This document shows, one piece after another, positions 44,211 through 52,766 of a stretch of 64,000 nucleotides of DNA. The stretch comes from Salinicoccus sesuvii (GTDB lineage Bacteria > Bacillota > Bacilli > Staphylococcales > Salinicoccaceae), in NCBI RefSeq assembly GCF_042648145.1, contig NZ_JBHRWV010000001.1:186001-250000 (forward strand), in the 5' to 3' direction. The notes below the pieces were generated by a model, which was not told where the DNA came from, searched no databases, and saw only the letters and a program-made list of their open reading frames with translations. Each line of letters begins with the position of its first letter. Within the stretch, counting starts at the first letter, position 1. Position numbers and translations under genes: made by a program.

Positions 44211-44978
44211 ATGACATTAAAATCTTTAGGTTTTGCAATTGAAGTACTTTCAATGTTTACGAAAGAGAATCCTTCATGGGGATTGAGGGACCTGTCAAAA
44301 GAGATGGGGGTAAACCATACCATCATCTATAGGGTATTAAGAACCTTTGAAGACAAACAGGTTTTGACCCAAAATCCAGATTCAAAAAAATATGAGCTTG
44401 GTCCTGGACTTGCTCCCTTGCTTGCAGCCTATAGAAGCAAGGATAAAATGTCAGACTTGATACTGCCGATAATGGAAGCTTTAAGTGAAAGAACTGGGGA
44501 ATCAGTTTTCCTGACGTGGAAAGAAGGGTATGAGGGAGTCACTGTTGAAATAGCGGAAAGCTCGAGCAATATCCGGTTTGCCGTTTCAAAAGGGACACGG
44601 ACCCCTCTTTACTTGGGAGCCTCAGCCAAATCGATCATGGCATTTCTATCAGAAGAGCAGCAAAATGAAATCATAGCCCAAGGGTTGAAGAAGATGACTG
44701 AAAAATCCACCACTGAAAAAGAAGATTTGCTCAAAGATCTTAGGATAATAGAATCTCGCAGATGGGCGTATACAGAAGGAGAATATTCCGATGATGTATT
44801 CGGAATCAGTACTCCGTTATTCAATTCTGAAGGAAAGATCCTGGCCTCGCTGACAATTGCTGGACCAGTCTATAGAATAAACGAAGATAATAGACAAACG
44901 ATTCTTCACATGCTGATGGAATCAACAGAGAAAATAACAGAAATAATAAGTATTTTTGACAAGGATAATTACCTTTAA
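44211..44978 (+). CDS. IclR-family regulator of the hydantoin-like regulon
   Basis: 255 residues. N-terminal winged helix with LRDLSKEMGVNHTIIYRVLR (residues about 24-43), then the IclR effector domain: LSERTGESVFLTWKEGYEG, TPLYLGASAKSIMAFL, and WAYTEGEYSDDVFGISTPLF. IclR proteins act as dimers or tetramers on palindromic operators. The same operator lies ahead of hyuA and ahead of the next operon, flanking this gene, so it probably controls both and itself. The ATG at 44211 is preferred over the much longer upstream frame, which lies inside hyuB; AGAGG is ahead of it. Confidence 0.87.
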   Translation: MTLKSLGFAIEVLSMFTKENPSWGLRDLSKEMGVNHTIIYRVLRTFEDKQVLTQNPDSKKYELGPGLAPLLAAYRSKDKMSDLILPIMEALSERTGESVFLTWKEGYEGVTVEIAESSSNIRFAVSKGTRTPLYLGASAKSIMAFLSEEQQNEIIAQGLKKMTEKSTTEKEDLLKDLRIIESRRWAYTEGEYSDDVFGISTPLFNSEGKILASLTIAGPVYRINEDNRQTILHMLMESTEKITEIISIFDKDNYL

Positions 44979-44994
44979 TCATTCCATACATTAG

Positions 44995-45030
44995 GCACAA
45001 ACTACATTAACGGTAGTTTGTGTCTTTTAA
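44995..45030 (+). terminator. Terminator of the hyu-iclR operon
   Basis: CACAAACTAC and GTAGTTTGTG around a seven-base loop, then TCTTTTAATTTT. Confidence 0.85.
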
Positions 45031-45069
45031 TTTTGATTGATGAGAATACTTTGATTTTTCAGTAAACTA

Positions 45070-45098
45070 TTGCAATGGATAATACGTACCTGTATAAT
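45070..45098 (+). promoter_or_regulatory. Promoter of the DUF1177-OPT operon
   Basis: TTGCAA and TATAAT with exactly 17 bases between; start predicted near 45105, six bases ahead of the operator. Confidence 0.75.
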
Positions 45099-45110
45099 CA
45101 AACATATTAA

Positions 45111-45136
45111 GAACAAATGGTTCTCTCAAAGAACCA
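45111..45136. promoter_or_regulatory. Three-half-site operator, second copy
   Basis: GAACAAATGGTTC, then TCTCAAA, then GAACCA. It matches the hyuA operator at 23 of 26 positions and has the same place relative to its promoter (just past the transcription start). Confidence 0.7.
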
Positions 45137-45204
45137 ATAACGCACTATATATTCTGAATAATTAGTATATGTTGTGCTGAATACCATATTGAGGAGGACT
45201 TCAA

Positions 45205-46140
45205 ATGTTGCATGAACTTGTCCTGAAAATATTCAAAGAATTAGACAGACCTGACGCAAACGGTGAGCAAATTGAAAATCTATTCAATTCTTACGGACAT
45301 AAGGAGATTACAGTAACTGAAATCAGGGAGGATGATGGGGGCACCGATTTTCTGAAAATCAAAATACCAGGCACTAGCGGAAAGACTGTCGGAGGAGACG
45401 CACCGACTCTAGGTATTATCGGAAGGCTTGGGGGAATAGGTGCGAGACCAGAGCAGACAGGGTTCGTTTCAGATGGAGACGGTGCATTAGCTGCATTAAC
45501 TTCTGCACTGAAAATTGTCGATATGAAAAATAACGGAGAGAGCCTTGAAGGCGATGTTATTATTGCAACCCATATCGATCCTAATGCACCTACCATACCG
45601 CATGATCCTGTGCCATTCATGGGCTCCTCAGTGGATATGACCGTAATGAACGAGCACGAGATTGATGATGAAATGGATGCGATTATAACCATCGATGCTA
45701 CGAAAGGCAACCGGGTCACTAACTTCAGAGGAATATGCATTTCACCAACTGTCAAGGAAGGATACATTCTCAGAGTAAGTGAAACATTGATCGACATTTT
45801 GCAGAACGTTACCGGAAAGCCGGCCTCTGTACTGCCAATCACCATGCAGGATATCACCCCGTATGGTAATGATGTATATCACATAAATAGCATTCTACAA
45901 CCATGTACTGCTACTGATAAGCCTGTGGTTGGTCTTGCTATCACTTCAGGAGTGGCAGTGCCAGGGAGTGGCAGCGGCGCCTCACAGTTGAATGATGTGG
46001 AAGAAGCGGCAAGGTTCTCTGTTGAAGTAGCTAAACAGTTTGGTAAGCAAAAGGCTTTCTTCCATGATGAAGAAGAATATGCAAAATTACTCGGTTTATA
46101 TGGTTCAATGGCCCACCTTCAGACATTAGGGAAAAAATAA
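45205..46140 (+). CDS. DUF1177 family protein
   Basis: 311 residues. Landmarks recognised as DUF1177: TLGIIGRLGGIGARPEQ, VSDGDGALAALTSALK, GDVIIATHIDPNAPTIPHDPVPFMGSSVDM, and VVGLAITSGVAVPGSGSGASQ. The conserved His and Asp residues (THIDPNAP, PHDP) suggest a metal hydrolase resembling M20/M28-type enzymes, though no activity is established that I know of. GAGGAGG precedes the ATG. First gene of the five-gene operon; its neighbours handle peptide- or hydantoin-like compounds. Confidence 0.85.
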   Translation: MLHELVLKIFKELDRPDANGEQIENLFNSYGHKEITVTEIREDDGGTDFLKIKIPGTSGKTVGGDAPTLGIIGRLGGIGARPEQTGFVSDGDGALAALTSALKIVDMKNNGESLEGDVIIATHIDPNAPTIPHDPVPFMGSSVDMTVMNEHEIDDEMDAIITIDATKGNRVTNFRGICISPTVKEGYILRVSETLIDILQNVTGKPASVLPITMQDITPYGNDVYHINSILQPCTATDKPVVGLAITSGVAVPGSGSGASQLNDVEEAARFSVEVAKQFGKQKAFFHDEEEYAKLLGLYGSMAHLQTLGKK

Positions 46141-46182
46141 AAACCCATCCTTTACCGATGAGACTGCAAAGGGGAGAGTAAA

Positions 46183-47295
46183 ATGAGCATTAACGAATTG
46201 CGACCGGAAATGGTGGAAGCCTTGGTTGTTGGAGGCAGTATTCTGGGAGGTGGCGGTGGTGGTGCCATCGAAGAAGGCTTGAAAATGGGAAAGTTGGCAT
46301 TTGAGATCGGAAAGCCCAGCTTGCTTGCTCTAGATGAGCTGGAAGATGACGATATGATTGTTACCGTGTCCGCAGTAGGAGCACCTGCCGCGAAGAATCA
46401 GTTTGTGCAACCGCTTGATTATGTTGAAACCGTTGAACTGATTGAAAAGGTGACTGGCAAAAAGCCAAAAGCATTGATCACAAATGAAAATGGTGGCATT
46501 GCAACAGTTAACGGTTTCTTTCAATCGGCTGTAACAGGTATTCCTGTTCTCGACGTGTCGTGTAATGGACGAGCACATCCTACTGGAGTCATGGGATCAA
46601 TGCAACTGAACATGGTAGAAGGTTATGAATCTTTTCAAACAGCCGTAGGTGGAAGACCGCATACTGACTTCCGGTTGAGCCAGACAATACGAGGCAGTCT
46701 GGATACTGCTTCAAAGTTGGTCAGGCAGGCTTCAATTTCAGCAGGTGGGTTTGTTGCGGTAGCAAGAAATCCTGTAACAAAAGATTATCTGACCTCCAAC
46801 GGAGCAGTCAATGCGCTATCGCAGGCTTACGATGTAGGTGTCGCCCACCAGTCTGGTAATAGCGGTATTGAAAAGATAGATAGGGTAGTGGAAGTTCTGA
46901 AAGGAAAGATAGTGTGCAGGGGCAAGGTCGAGTCATTAGTGTTTGATACAGTGGACGGCTTTGATCTGGGCAAGGTCGTAATCAATTCAGGAAAAGAATC
47001 ATTCGAGCTCACGATATGGAATGAATATATCACTTGTGAAAATGATTCCGGCGAAAGATTTGCCACTTTCCCTGACCTCCTGATGACGTTTGAGAGTAAA
47101 AGTGGAGATCCGGTTACGAGTGCACAATTGCGGACCGAACAGGAAATTACAGTCGTATATACTTCCAGAGATAATCTGATTCTCGGCAGTGGAATGAGGT
47201 TGGAATCGAACTACGAAGTTGTAGAACAAGTTGTGGATAAAGAAATACTCAAATATATCGGAGATGTCTTTGTAGAAGGTGATCAGAACCGATGA
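46183..47295 (+). CDS. DUF917 family protein (S-methylthiohydantoin desulfurase-like)
   Basis: 370 residues. VVGGSILGGGGGGAIEEGL at the start, VTVSAVGAPAAKNQFVQP and GSMQLNMVEGYE fit DUF917, a family found in hydantoin clusters and named after a thiohydantoin desulfurase domain. AGGGGAGAG lies ahead of the ATG. Its stop overlaps the start of the aroM-like gene by four bases (ATGA), so translation is coupled. Together with HyuA-HyuB it points to turnover of five-membered cyclic amides. Confidence 0.85.
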   Translation: MSINELRPEMVEALVVGGSILGGGGGGAIEEGLKMGKLAFEIGKPSLLALDELEDDDMIVTVSAVGAPAAKNQFVQPLDYVETVELIEKVTGKKPKALITNENGGIATVNGFFQSAVTGIPVLDVSCNGRAHPTGVMGSMQLNMVEGYESFQTAVGGRPHTDFRLSQTIRGSLDTASKLVRQASISAGGFVAVARNPVTKDYLTSNGAVNALSQAYDVGVAHQSGNSGIEKIDRVVEVLKGKIVCRGKVESLVFDTVDGFDLGKVVINSGKESFELTIWNEYITCENDSGERFATFPDLLMTFESKSGDPVTSAQLRTEQEITVVYTSRDNLILGSGMRLESNYEVVEQVVDKEILKYIGDVFVEGDQNR

Positions 47296-47963
47296 CCAAT
47301 TTGCTTGCAATTACAATCGGCAAATCGCCAAGAAAAGATATCCGTCCAGTAATGGAACGTTATCTAAGTGATGACGTTGCCGTGGAACAGGTTGGCGTAC
47401 TGGATGATCTAACGGACTACGAGATGTCGGCAATTTCCAGCTGTAGTGACCAGGATGGAGTGCTTGTTTCCAGGGTGGATGATGAGCATTCCATTGAATT
47501 AAACGCAAAGGTCGTCGAAGATCACTTACAGAAAATTATCCAGAATGCTGAAAATAGAGGATATAAGCATATACTCCTGCTATGTACGGGCACTTTTCCT
47601 GATATCGTGCTAAAAACTTCGAACTTGTATCTGCCAGATCAGATCATCTCGCCTGTAATCAGTAATATTGCCAAGCATCGCAAGATGGGCCTACTTATAC
47701 CACACGAGAATCAGAAGTCAATGATGGAAGATAAGTGGAGGCAATATGGTCTGGATCCATTAATAGCAAGTGCCTCCCCCTACTTGGATCTGGATGAAAT
47801 AGTCGTGTCAGCCAAAAGTCTGGAACAAAGCAATGCTGACTTCATACTGATGGATTGCATGGGATACACGGAGGAAATGAAAAAGTCGGTTTCAGCCGAG
47901 GTGACCATACCGGTGATACTCTCAAATACGCTGATGGTGAAGATCCTATCCGAGTTTCTTTAA
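47292..47963 (+). CDS. AroM-family protein
   Basis: 223 residues. The N-terminus LLAITIGKSPRKDIRPVMERYL is the AroM hallmark (TIGQSPR-D), with DDYE-like text and LLLCTGTFPDI in the middle and DFILMDCMGYTEEMK near the end. AroM is of unknown function but has an Asp/Glu/hydantoin racemase-like fold, with Cys residues at LLLCTG and MDCMGY corresponding to the two racemase cysteines. A racemase role on the hydantoin or amino acid product is a reasonable inference. Start ATG overlaps the DUF917 stop; no separate ribosome binding site is needed. Confidence 0.85.
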   Translation: MTNLLAITIGKSPRKDIRPVMERYLSDDVAVEQVGVLDDLTDYEMSAISSCSDQDGVLVSRVDDEHSIELNAKVVEDHLQKIIQNAENRGYKHILLLCTGTFPDIVLKTSNLYLPDQIISPVISNIAKHRKMGLLIPHENQKSMMEDKWRQYGLDPLIASASPYLDLDEIVVSAKSLEQSNADFILMDCMGYTEEMKKSVSAEVTIPVILSNTLMVKILSEFL

Positions 47964-47976
47964 GGAGGTGTTACAG

Positions 47977-49065
47977 ATTAATGATACAGCAATGAACAAA
48001 CTATTGAGATTGATGCGCCGGAATGATGTGGAAGCCACTTTCATAGTTCCAGGGCCTAACATGCTCTACTTCACTGGTCTGAAAATCAAACAGAGCGAAA
48101 GAGTGACATTCATAGCGATCCTTAAAAACGGGGAAATTCATTCACTTGTACCAGAAGTGGAACAGGATAAGTTCAAAGCGGTGTTTGAAAACAATGTAAT
48201 CAGCTATAAGGATGAAGAAGGCATTGAAGGTGCGCTACAACAATTGAAGGCAGTGCTGCCCCAAGAAGACTTTAGAGCAAGTGTGGAATACAGTAATTGC
48301 AGAGTGACGGAATATCGAGTGTTTCAATCGCTTGGCTGTGAATTGACGGATGCAGATCATCTGATCAACGCTCTCAGGTTAATAAAAGAGGAACAGGAAA
48401 TTGCTACGCTGCAGAATGCTGCAAAAGTACTAGAGGATAGTTTCAAAGCAACGCTTCCATATATCAGGTCAGGCATTACCGAGGTCGAAGTGGCTGCACA
48501 ACTGGAATACGAAATGAAAAAGAGAGGATCTGCCGGCACACCGTTCGAAACCATCGTTGCTTCTGGACCAAGAGGCGCAAGTCCGCATGGTAGAGCAGGT
48601 GGAAAGAAGATAGAGACGGGAGAACTGGTAGTCATCGATTTTGGCTGCATAATAGATGGTTATGTCGGAGACATATGCAGAACTGTGGCTGTAGGCAACA
48701 TATCGGACGAAGCAAGAAAGTCTTATGAAATAGTAAAAGAAGCCCAGCAGCATGCCGTCAGCCTTGTGAGACCGGGTATGACGGCTGGTGAAATAGACGA
48801 AGCAGCAAGGAGCATCATTCGCTCCTATGGTTATGACGCGTATTTCAACCATCGTACTGGACATGGATTGGGAATAAATCCACATGAAGAACCCTACATT
48901 ATGCAGAATAATGAAATGATCTTGGAACCTGGAATGGTATTCTCAGTTGAGCCTGGGATTTATCTTCCGAACAAATTCGGTATAAGGATAGAGGACACAA
49001 TTGTAGTCACTAAAGATGGATATAAAAACTTGATGAACCTTGAAAAAGATCTGATTGAAGTCTGA
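47977..49065 (+). CDS. M24 family aminopeptidase/prolidase (PepQ/PepP-like)
   Basis: 362 residues, creatinase/aminopeptidase fold. N-terminal domain IVPGPNMLYFTGLK; catalytic domain with ASGPRGASPHGRAG, metal ligands VIDFGCIIDGYVGDICRT (two Asp), the HRTGHGLGINPHEEP His, and VFSVEPGIYLP / GIRIEDTIVV (Glu residues). Releases N-terminal residues next to proline or splits dipeptides; it may process peptides imported by the OPT carrier. Start: a perfect AAGGAGG ends at 47968 and the only in-frame codon at proper distance is ATT at 47977. The first in-frame ATG, 47992, is 23 bases away, and GTG 47968 overlaps the ribosome site. Confidence 0.88.
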   Translation: MNDTAMNKLLRLMRRNDVEATFIVPGPNMLYFTGLKIKQSERVTFIAILKNGEIHSLVPEVEQDKFKAVFENNVISYKDEEGIEGALQQLKAVLPQEDFRASVEYSNCRVTEYRVFQSLGCELTDADHLINALRLIKEEQEIATLQNAAKVLEDSFKATLPYIRSGITEVEVAAQLEYEMKKRGSAGTPFETIVASGPRGASPHGRAGGKKIETGELVVIDFGCIIDGYVGDICRTVAVGNISDEARKSYEIVKEAQQHAVSLVRPGMTAGEIDEAARSIIRSYGYDAYFNHRTGHGLGINPHEEPYIMQNNEMILEPGMVFSVEPGIYLPNKFGIRIEDTIVVTKDGYKNLMNLEKDLIEV

Positions 49066-49251
49066 AAGCTATATATCAGTAAAGAGGATGGATGTTTTGC
49101 CAGTAGGAATCATAGTAGTTTTTACGACTGAAGATGAGAAGATACTGCATCTACACAGTAATAAAAATTGAGAAATTCTATAATATCTGTTGCATAAAAA
49201 GATGTAAATAATACAGCTGACTTACTGAAGGAAGAAGCAAAAGGGAAATTC

Positions 49252-49389
49252 ATGTCTTCAGCTGAAGCATCGGCCTACGTAACGATTGGTCTTGGAGAGA
49301 TCACTGAAGATCAGCTTGGGGTACCAGTAATCGGCCCGGTCGAAGCAGAAGGCAACATATTTCTTTATATTGAGAGGTGGATAAGATGA
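49252..49389 (+). pseudogene. Short remnant frame coupled to the OPT gene
   Basis: From 49198 a frame is open to 49389 and reads convincingly as protein: ADLLKEEAKGKFMSSAEASA, then YVTIGLGEITEDQ, and ends ERWIR. An ATG at 49252 with AAAGGGA ahead could start 45 residues, and its stop overlaps the OPT start (ATGA). Further upstream (49090-49172) a frame from ATG 49090 reads MDVLPVGIIVVFTTEDEKIL, then stops. The two pieces may be ends of one lost gene. Family not recognised. Confidence 0.35.
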
Positions 49390-50996
49390 AAGACACAAAA
49401 CAGAGAAATATATTTTTTGATCCTACATTCATCATTCTGATCATTGTGCTTACTGTGATGGGTGCAATAATCGGAATGCAGTTGATTACTACATTAGGTA
49501 TAACAGCAAACACCTCCATCATTGGTGCATTATTTGCAATGGTGCTTGGGAGAATACCGTTTGCGTTTCTGTATAAGTTCAGGTCCACACACAACCAGAA
49601 CCTGATACAGACTGCAATTTCCGCTGCAACGTTTGGTGCAGGAAACACTTTGTTCATACCAATTGGTGTTCCGTTTGTATTGGGCATGCCGGAGCTAATC
49701 ACTCCTATGCTTATCGGGGCAGGTATTGCTTTAGTCATTGACGGCATAATAATGTATAAACTATTCGGTTCACAAGTCTTTCCTGCTTCTGGCGCATGGC
49801 CACCTGGTATCGCAACTGCAGAAGCAATCAAAGCCGGAGACGAAGGTGGAAAAAAAGCAGGTATTCTAGGGTTTGGTATATTAGCTGGTATCGGAGGAGC
49901 AATGGCTGGAATACCCATGTCAGCATTTGGTGTGGCATTCATTGGTAACATCATCGCTTTGACAATGTTTGGACTTGGACTGCTACTGAGCGGGTATTCG
50001 GAATTCCTATTTGGCATCAGCATGAGCGATGCGTATATTCCACATGGCATCATGGTGGGCGCTGGACTCGTTGCATTTGGCCAGTTCATTTACTTATTGA
50101 TAAAAGGAAACAGAGGAAGAAAGAAAGATCAGAACGACCCAGTAATGCAGGTCAATGAAGCAGTTGAGCCAGACCGAAGTGTTACAAGAACAGAAAGAGA
50201 AGTCGGGAAGGCACTTGGTTTTGGATATGTTGCCTACATAATCGGAGCATTACTGCTCGCAGTAATTTCAGGTATTATAACGGATATGTCTTTACCGATG
50301 GTTCTCTTGTTTATAGTCTATGCTGCATTTGCTGCAATCATCACTGAAATAATAGTCGGTATCGCTGCAATGCACTCCGGCTGGTTTCCGGCTTTTGCCG
50401 TCTCTTTGATTTCTTTGGTAGTAGGTATCCTGTTCGGATTCCCGATACCAGCCCTTGCCATGCTCGTAGGTTACACTGCTGCGACAGGCCCCGCCTTTGC
50501 GGATATGGGATACGACTTCAAAGCAGGGTTCATTCTCAGGTCGAAGGAATCACTGGAGTTTGAATTGGAAGGACGAAGAATGCAGTTCTTCGTCTCCTTG
50601 ATCGGATTTGGAGTCGCCATAGTGATGGTTGCACTATTCCACGGCAGTTATTTTGCCCAAGATCTTGTACCGCCTGTCGATTATGTATTCGCAGCGACGA
50701 TAGAAGCAGGTGCAGACGGCTCCGTAGCATGGGCCATTGTACTCTGGGCCATTCCAGGTGCGTTGCTCCAGTTGATCGGTGGACCAAAAAGACAGATGGG
50801 TATCCTATTCTCCACTGGATTACTGCTGGTAAATCCAATCGCCGGTTGGACAGTACTTGCAGGCTTGGCAATCAGGGTCATCATCCTTAAGATCAAAGGA
50901 GAAGAAGCTCAGAATACAATGTACACAGCAGCTGCTGGCTTCATAGCGGGAGATGCATTGTATAGTTTCTTCAATTCTATTTTCAGAGCGAGATAG
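49386..50996 (+). CDS. OPT/YSL-family oligopeptide transporter
   Basis: 536 residues, about 14-16 hydrophobic helices. NLIQTAISAATFGAGNTLF, GVPFVLGMPELITPM, and WPPGIATAEAIKAGDEGGKK (the family NWPSG/PG loop) identify the OPT superfamily, bacterial type. A charged loop of some 40 residues (KGNRGRKKDQNDP...) separates two halves. It imports small peptides or peptide-like compounds with protons. GAGAGG ends eight bases ahead of ATG 49386; an in-frame GTG at 49377 is less likely. Last gene of the operon, so it is the probable importer for the pathway. Confidence 0.9.
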   Translation: MKDTKQRNIFFDPTFIILIIVLTVMGAIIGMQLITTLGITANTSIIGALFAMVLGRIPFAFLYKFRSTHNQNLIQTAISAATFGAGNTLFIPIGVPFVLGMPELITPMLIGAGIALVIDGIIMYKLFGSQVFPASGAWPPGIATAEAIKAGDEGGKKAGILGFGILAGIGGAMAGIPMSAFGVAFIGNIIALTMFGLGLLLSGYSEFLFGISMSDAYIPHGIMVGAGLVAFGQFIYLLIKGNRGRKKDQNDPVMQVNEAVEPDRSVTRTEREVGKALGFGYVAYIIGALLLAVISGIITDMSLPMVLLFIVYAAFAAIITEIIVGIAAMHSGWFPAFAVSLISLVVGILFGFPIPALAMLVGYTAATGPAFADMGYDFKAGFILRSKESLEFELEGRRMQFFVSLIGFGVAIVMVALFHGSYFAQDLVPPVDYVFAATIEAGADGSVAWAIVLWAIPGALLQLIGGPKRQMGILFSTGLLLVNPIAGWTVLAGLAIRVIILKIKGEEAQNTMYTAAAGFIAGDALYSFFNSIFRAR

Positions 50997-51040
50997 GGAA
51001 TGGTGCGTTACTAATTAAAATACAAAAACAGAAAGAAGTT

Positions 51041-51075
51041 AAAGCCTTGATTGGTAAAATCAAGGCTTTATTTGT
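51041..51075 (+). terminator. Terminator of the DUF1177-OPT operon
   Basis: AAAGCCTTGATT and complement around GGTAA, then TATTTGTATT. Confidence 0.9.
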
Positions 51076-51121
51076 ATTATAATAATAGAATATTCGTAAT
51101 AATTGAGTGCGAGGTGGAAAT

Positions 51122-52765
51122 ATGAACGACTTGCAGTTGGAAACTCTAGATTTTAACGAGAGAAGTATAGGGACGTTAACGGGGATGAACTATAACAATT
51201 TTCCTATTGTCTATATACTGCATAATAATATGAAGAAGCAAAGTGCTTATATCGGCCAGACAGTTCAGATGAAAAATAGGATGAAAGCTCACCTCAAAGA
51301 TAAGAAGAAGCAAGGACTGGATAAAGTTCTGCTAGTTTCACATGAGATGTTCAATCAATCTGCTACATATAATATTGAAACAAACCTGATCAATTATTTC
51401 ATAGCTGATAACAAGTACACTCTAAGAAATGTCAGTCAGACGACAAAGTCAATGACACATAATTATTATGAAAAGCACAAATACGATAACAAGATATTCA
51501 GTGAACTTTGGGAGAAGCTAAGAGCAGAGGATCTAGTAGATAACACTTTAGAGTACCTCCAAAATAAGGACGTATTCAAACTTTCTCCTTACAAAGAATT
51601 ATCGGAATCCCAAGTGGAATTAAAAGAAGAAATACTGGAGTTTTGTACGACACATATACAAACGGGAGAACGCTCAATTTTTCTAGTCAAAGGCGATGCG
51701 GGTACAGGAAAAAGTGTTGTTCTGAGTTCTACATTCAATGCTATACAAGACTTGAGCAAAGATGAAGAGTCGGTATTGAAAGGAACCAATAATTATCTGC
51801 TGGTCAACCATAACGAGATGATCAAAACATATGAATCGATCTCGGAGAGTTTACCAAACCTTAAGAAAAAGGACTTCATGAAACCAACATCCTTTATTAA
51901 TCGTATGGATAAAATGGGAGAAATTGCTGATATTACTTTTGTGGATGAAGCTCATCTGCTTCTCTCCAGAAGCGACAAGTATAATAGCTATACAGGAGAT
52001 AATCAGCTCCGAGATATCAGCTTGAGAAGTAAAGTGACTGTAGTCGTATTTGATGAAAAACAATTTCTCAAGCTAAAGAGTCACTGGTCCAGCGATCTTC
52101 TTGAAGGAATGACCAAGGGAGCCAAGGTGGAAAGAGTTGAACTTACGAATCAGTTCAGAATACAGGCTGACCAGGAAGTTGTCGACTGGATTGATGCCTT
52201 TGTAGATAAGAAGGTTAAACGATTCCCAGAGAAGACCGGGGATTATGAGTTGAAGCTTTTCGACAGTGCTGCTGAGATGTTCAAAGCGATTAAAGATAAA
52301 GATAGAAAGCACCAACTGTCTCGAGTGGTCGCAACTTTCGATTATGAGCATAAAAAAGATGGTGCAGAATACTATGTGGAGGAGCCTGGTTTTAAAGGCA
52401 TCTGGAATAGGACCGAGTATAAGGAGACATGGGCAGAACATCCTGAAACCATTAAGGAAGTCGGATCCATATATACAATCCAAGGGTTTGACCTTAATTA
52501 CGTCGGAGTCATTCTTGGCCCTTCTGTTTCATATGACGAAGAAAAGCAGGAGCTGAAACTTCTGCCGCAAAAGTACAAAGATAAAGAAGCTTTCAGAACT
52601 TCTTCAGAAGTTCAAGTTAAATACAACGTAAAGGAAATGAAGGAGCAAATCATACTGAACTCCATTAACGTTTTGATGAAGCGGGGCGTCAAAGGGTTAT
52701 ATTTATATGCCAGCGATGAAAAGCTTAAGAAAGTTCTAGCCGATAAGTACGAAGGGAATGAATAA
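51122..52765 (+). CDS. GIY-YIG nuclease domain fused to DUF2075 (Schlafen-like) helicase
   Basis: 547 residues. Residues 29-110: GIY-YIG nuclease domain, IVYILHNN (positions 29-36), AYIGQT (42-47), Arg53 in NRMKAHL, and the Glu in YNIETNLI. From about 160: DUF2075 SF1-type ATPase, Walker A VKGDAGTGKSVV (GDAGTGKS at 191-198), Walker B ITFVDEAHLL, VVVFDEKQFL, the arginine-containing VELTNQFR, and SIYTIQGFDLNYVGVILG near the end (UvrD-like motif V). Likely a DNA- or RNA-targeting defence or repair protein. GAGGTGG precedes ATG 51122. Coupled to a MazG gene. Confidence 0.88.
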   Translation: MNDLQLETLDFNERSIGTLTGMNYNNFPIVYILHNNMKKQSAYIGQTVQMKNRMKAHLKDKKKQGLDKVLLVSHEMFNQSATYNIETNLINYFIADNKYTLRNVSQTTKSMTHNYYEKHKYDNKIFSELWEKLRAEDLVDNTLEYLQNKDVFKLSPYKELSESQVELKEEILEFCTTHIQTGERSIFLVKGDAGTGKSVVLSSTFNAIQDLSKDEESVLKGTNNYLLVNHNEMIKTYESISESLPNLKKKDFMKPTSFINRMDKMGEIADITFVDEAHLLLSRSDKYNSYTGDNQLRDISLRSKVTVVVFDEKQFLKLKSHWSSDLLEGMTKGAKVERVELTNQFRIQADQEVVDWIDAFVDKKVKRFPEKTGDYELKLFDSAAEMFKAIKDKDRKHQLSRVVATFDYEHKKDGAEYYVEEPGFKGIWNRTEYKETWAEHPETIKEVGSIYTIQGFDLNYVGVILGPSVSYDEEKQELKLLPQKYKDKEAFRTSSEVQVKYNVKEMKEQIILNSINVLMKRGVKGLYLYASDEKLKKVLADKYEGNE

Positions 52766-52766
52766 G

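Noticed and set aside
49301..50089. 262-codon frame on the minus strand opposite the OPT gene
   Set aside because: Pro/Asn/Ile-rich text typical of the reverse of a membrane-protein gene.
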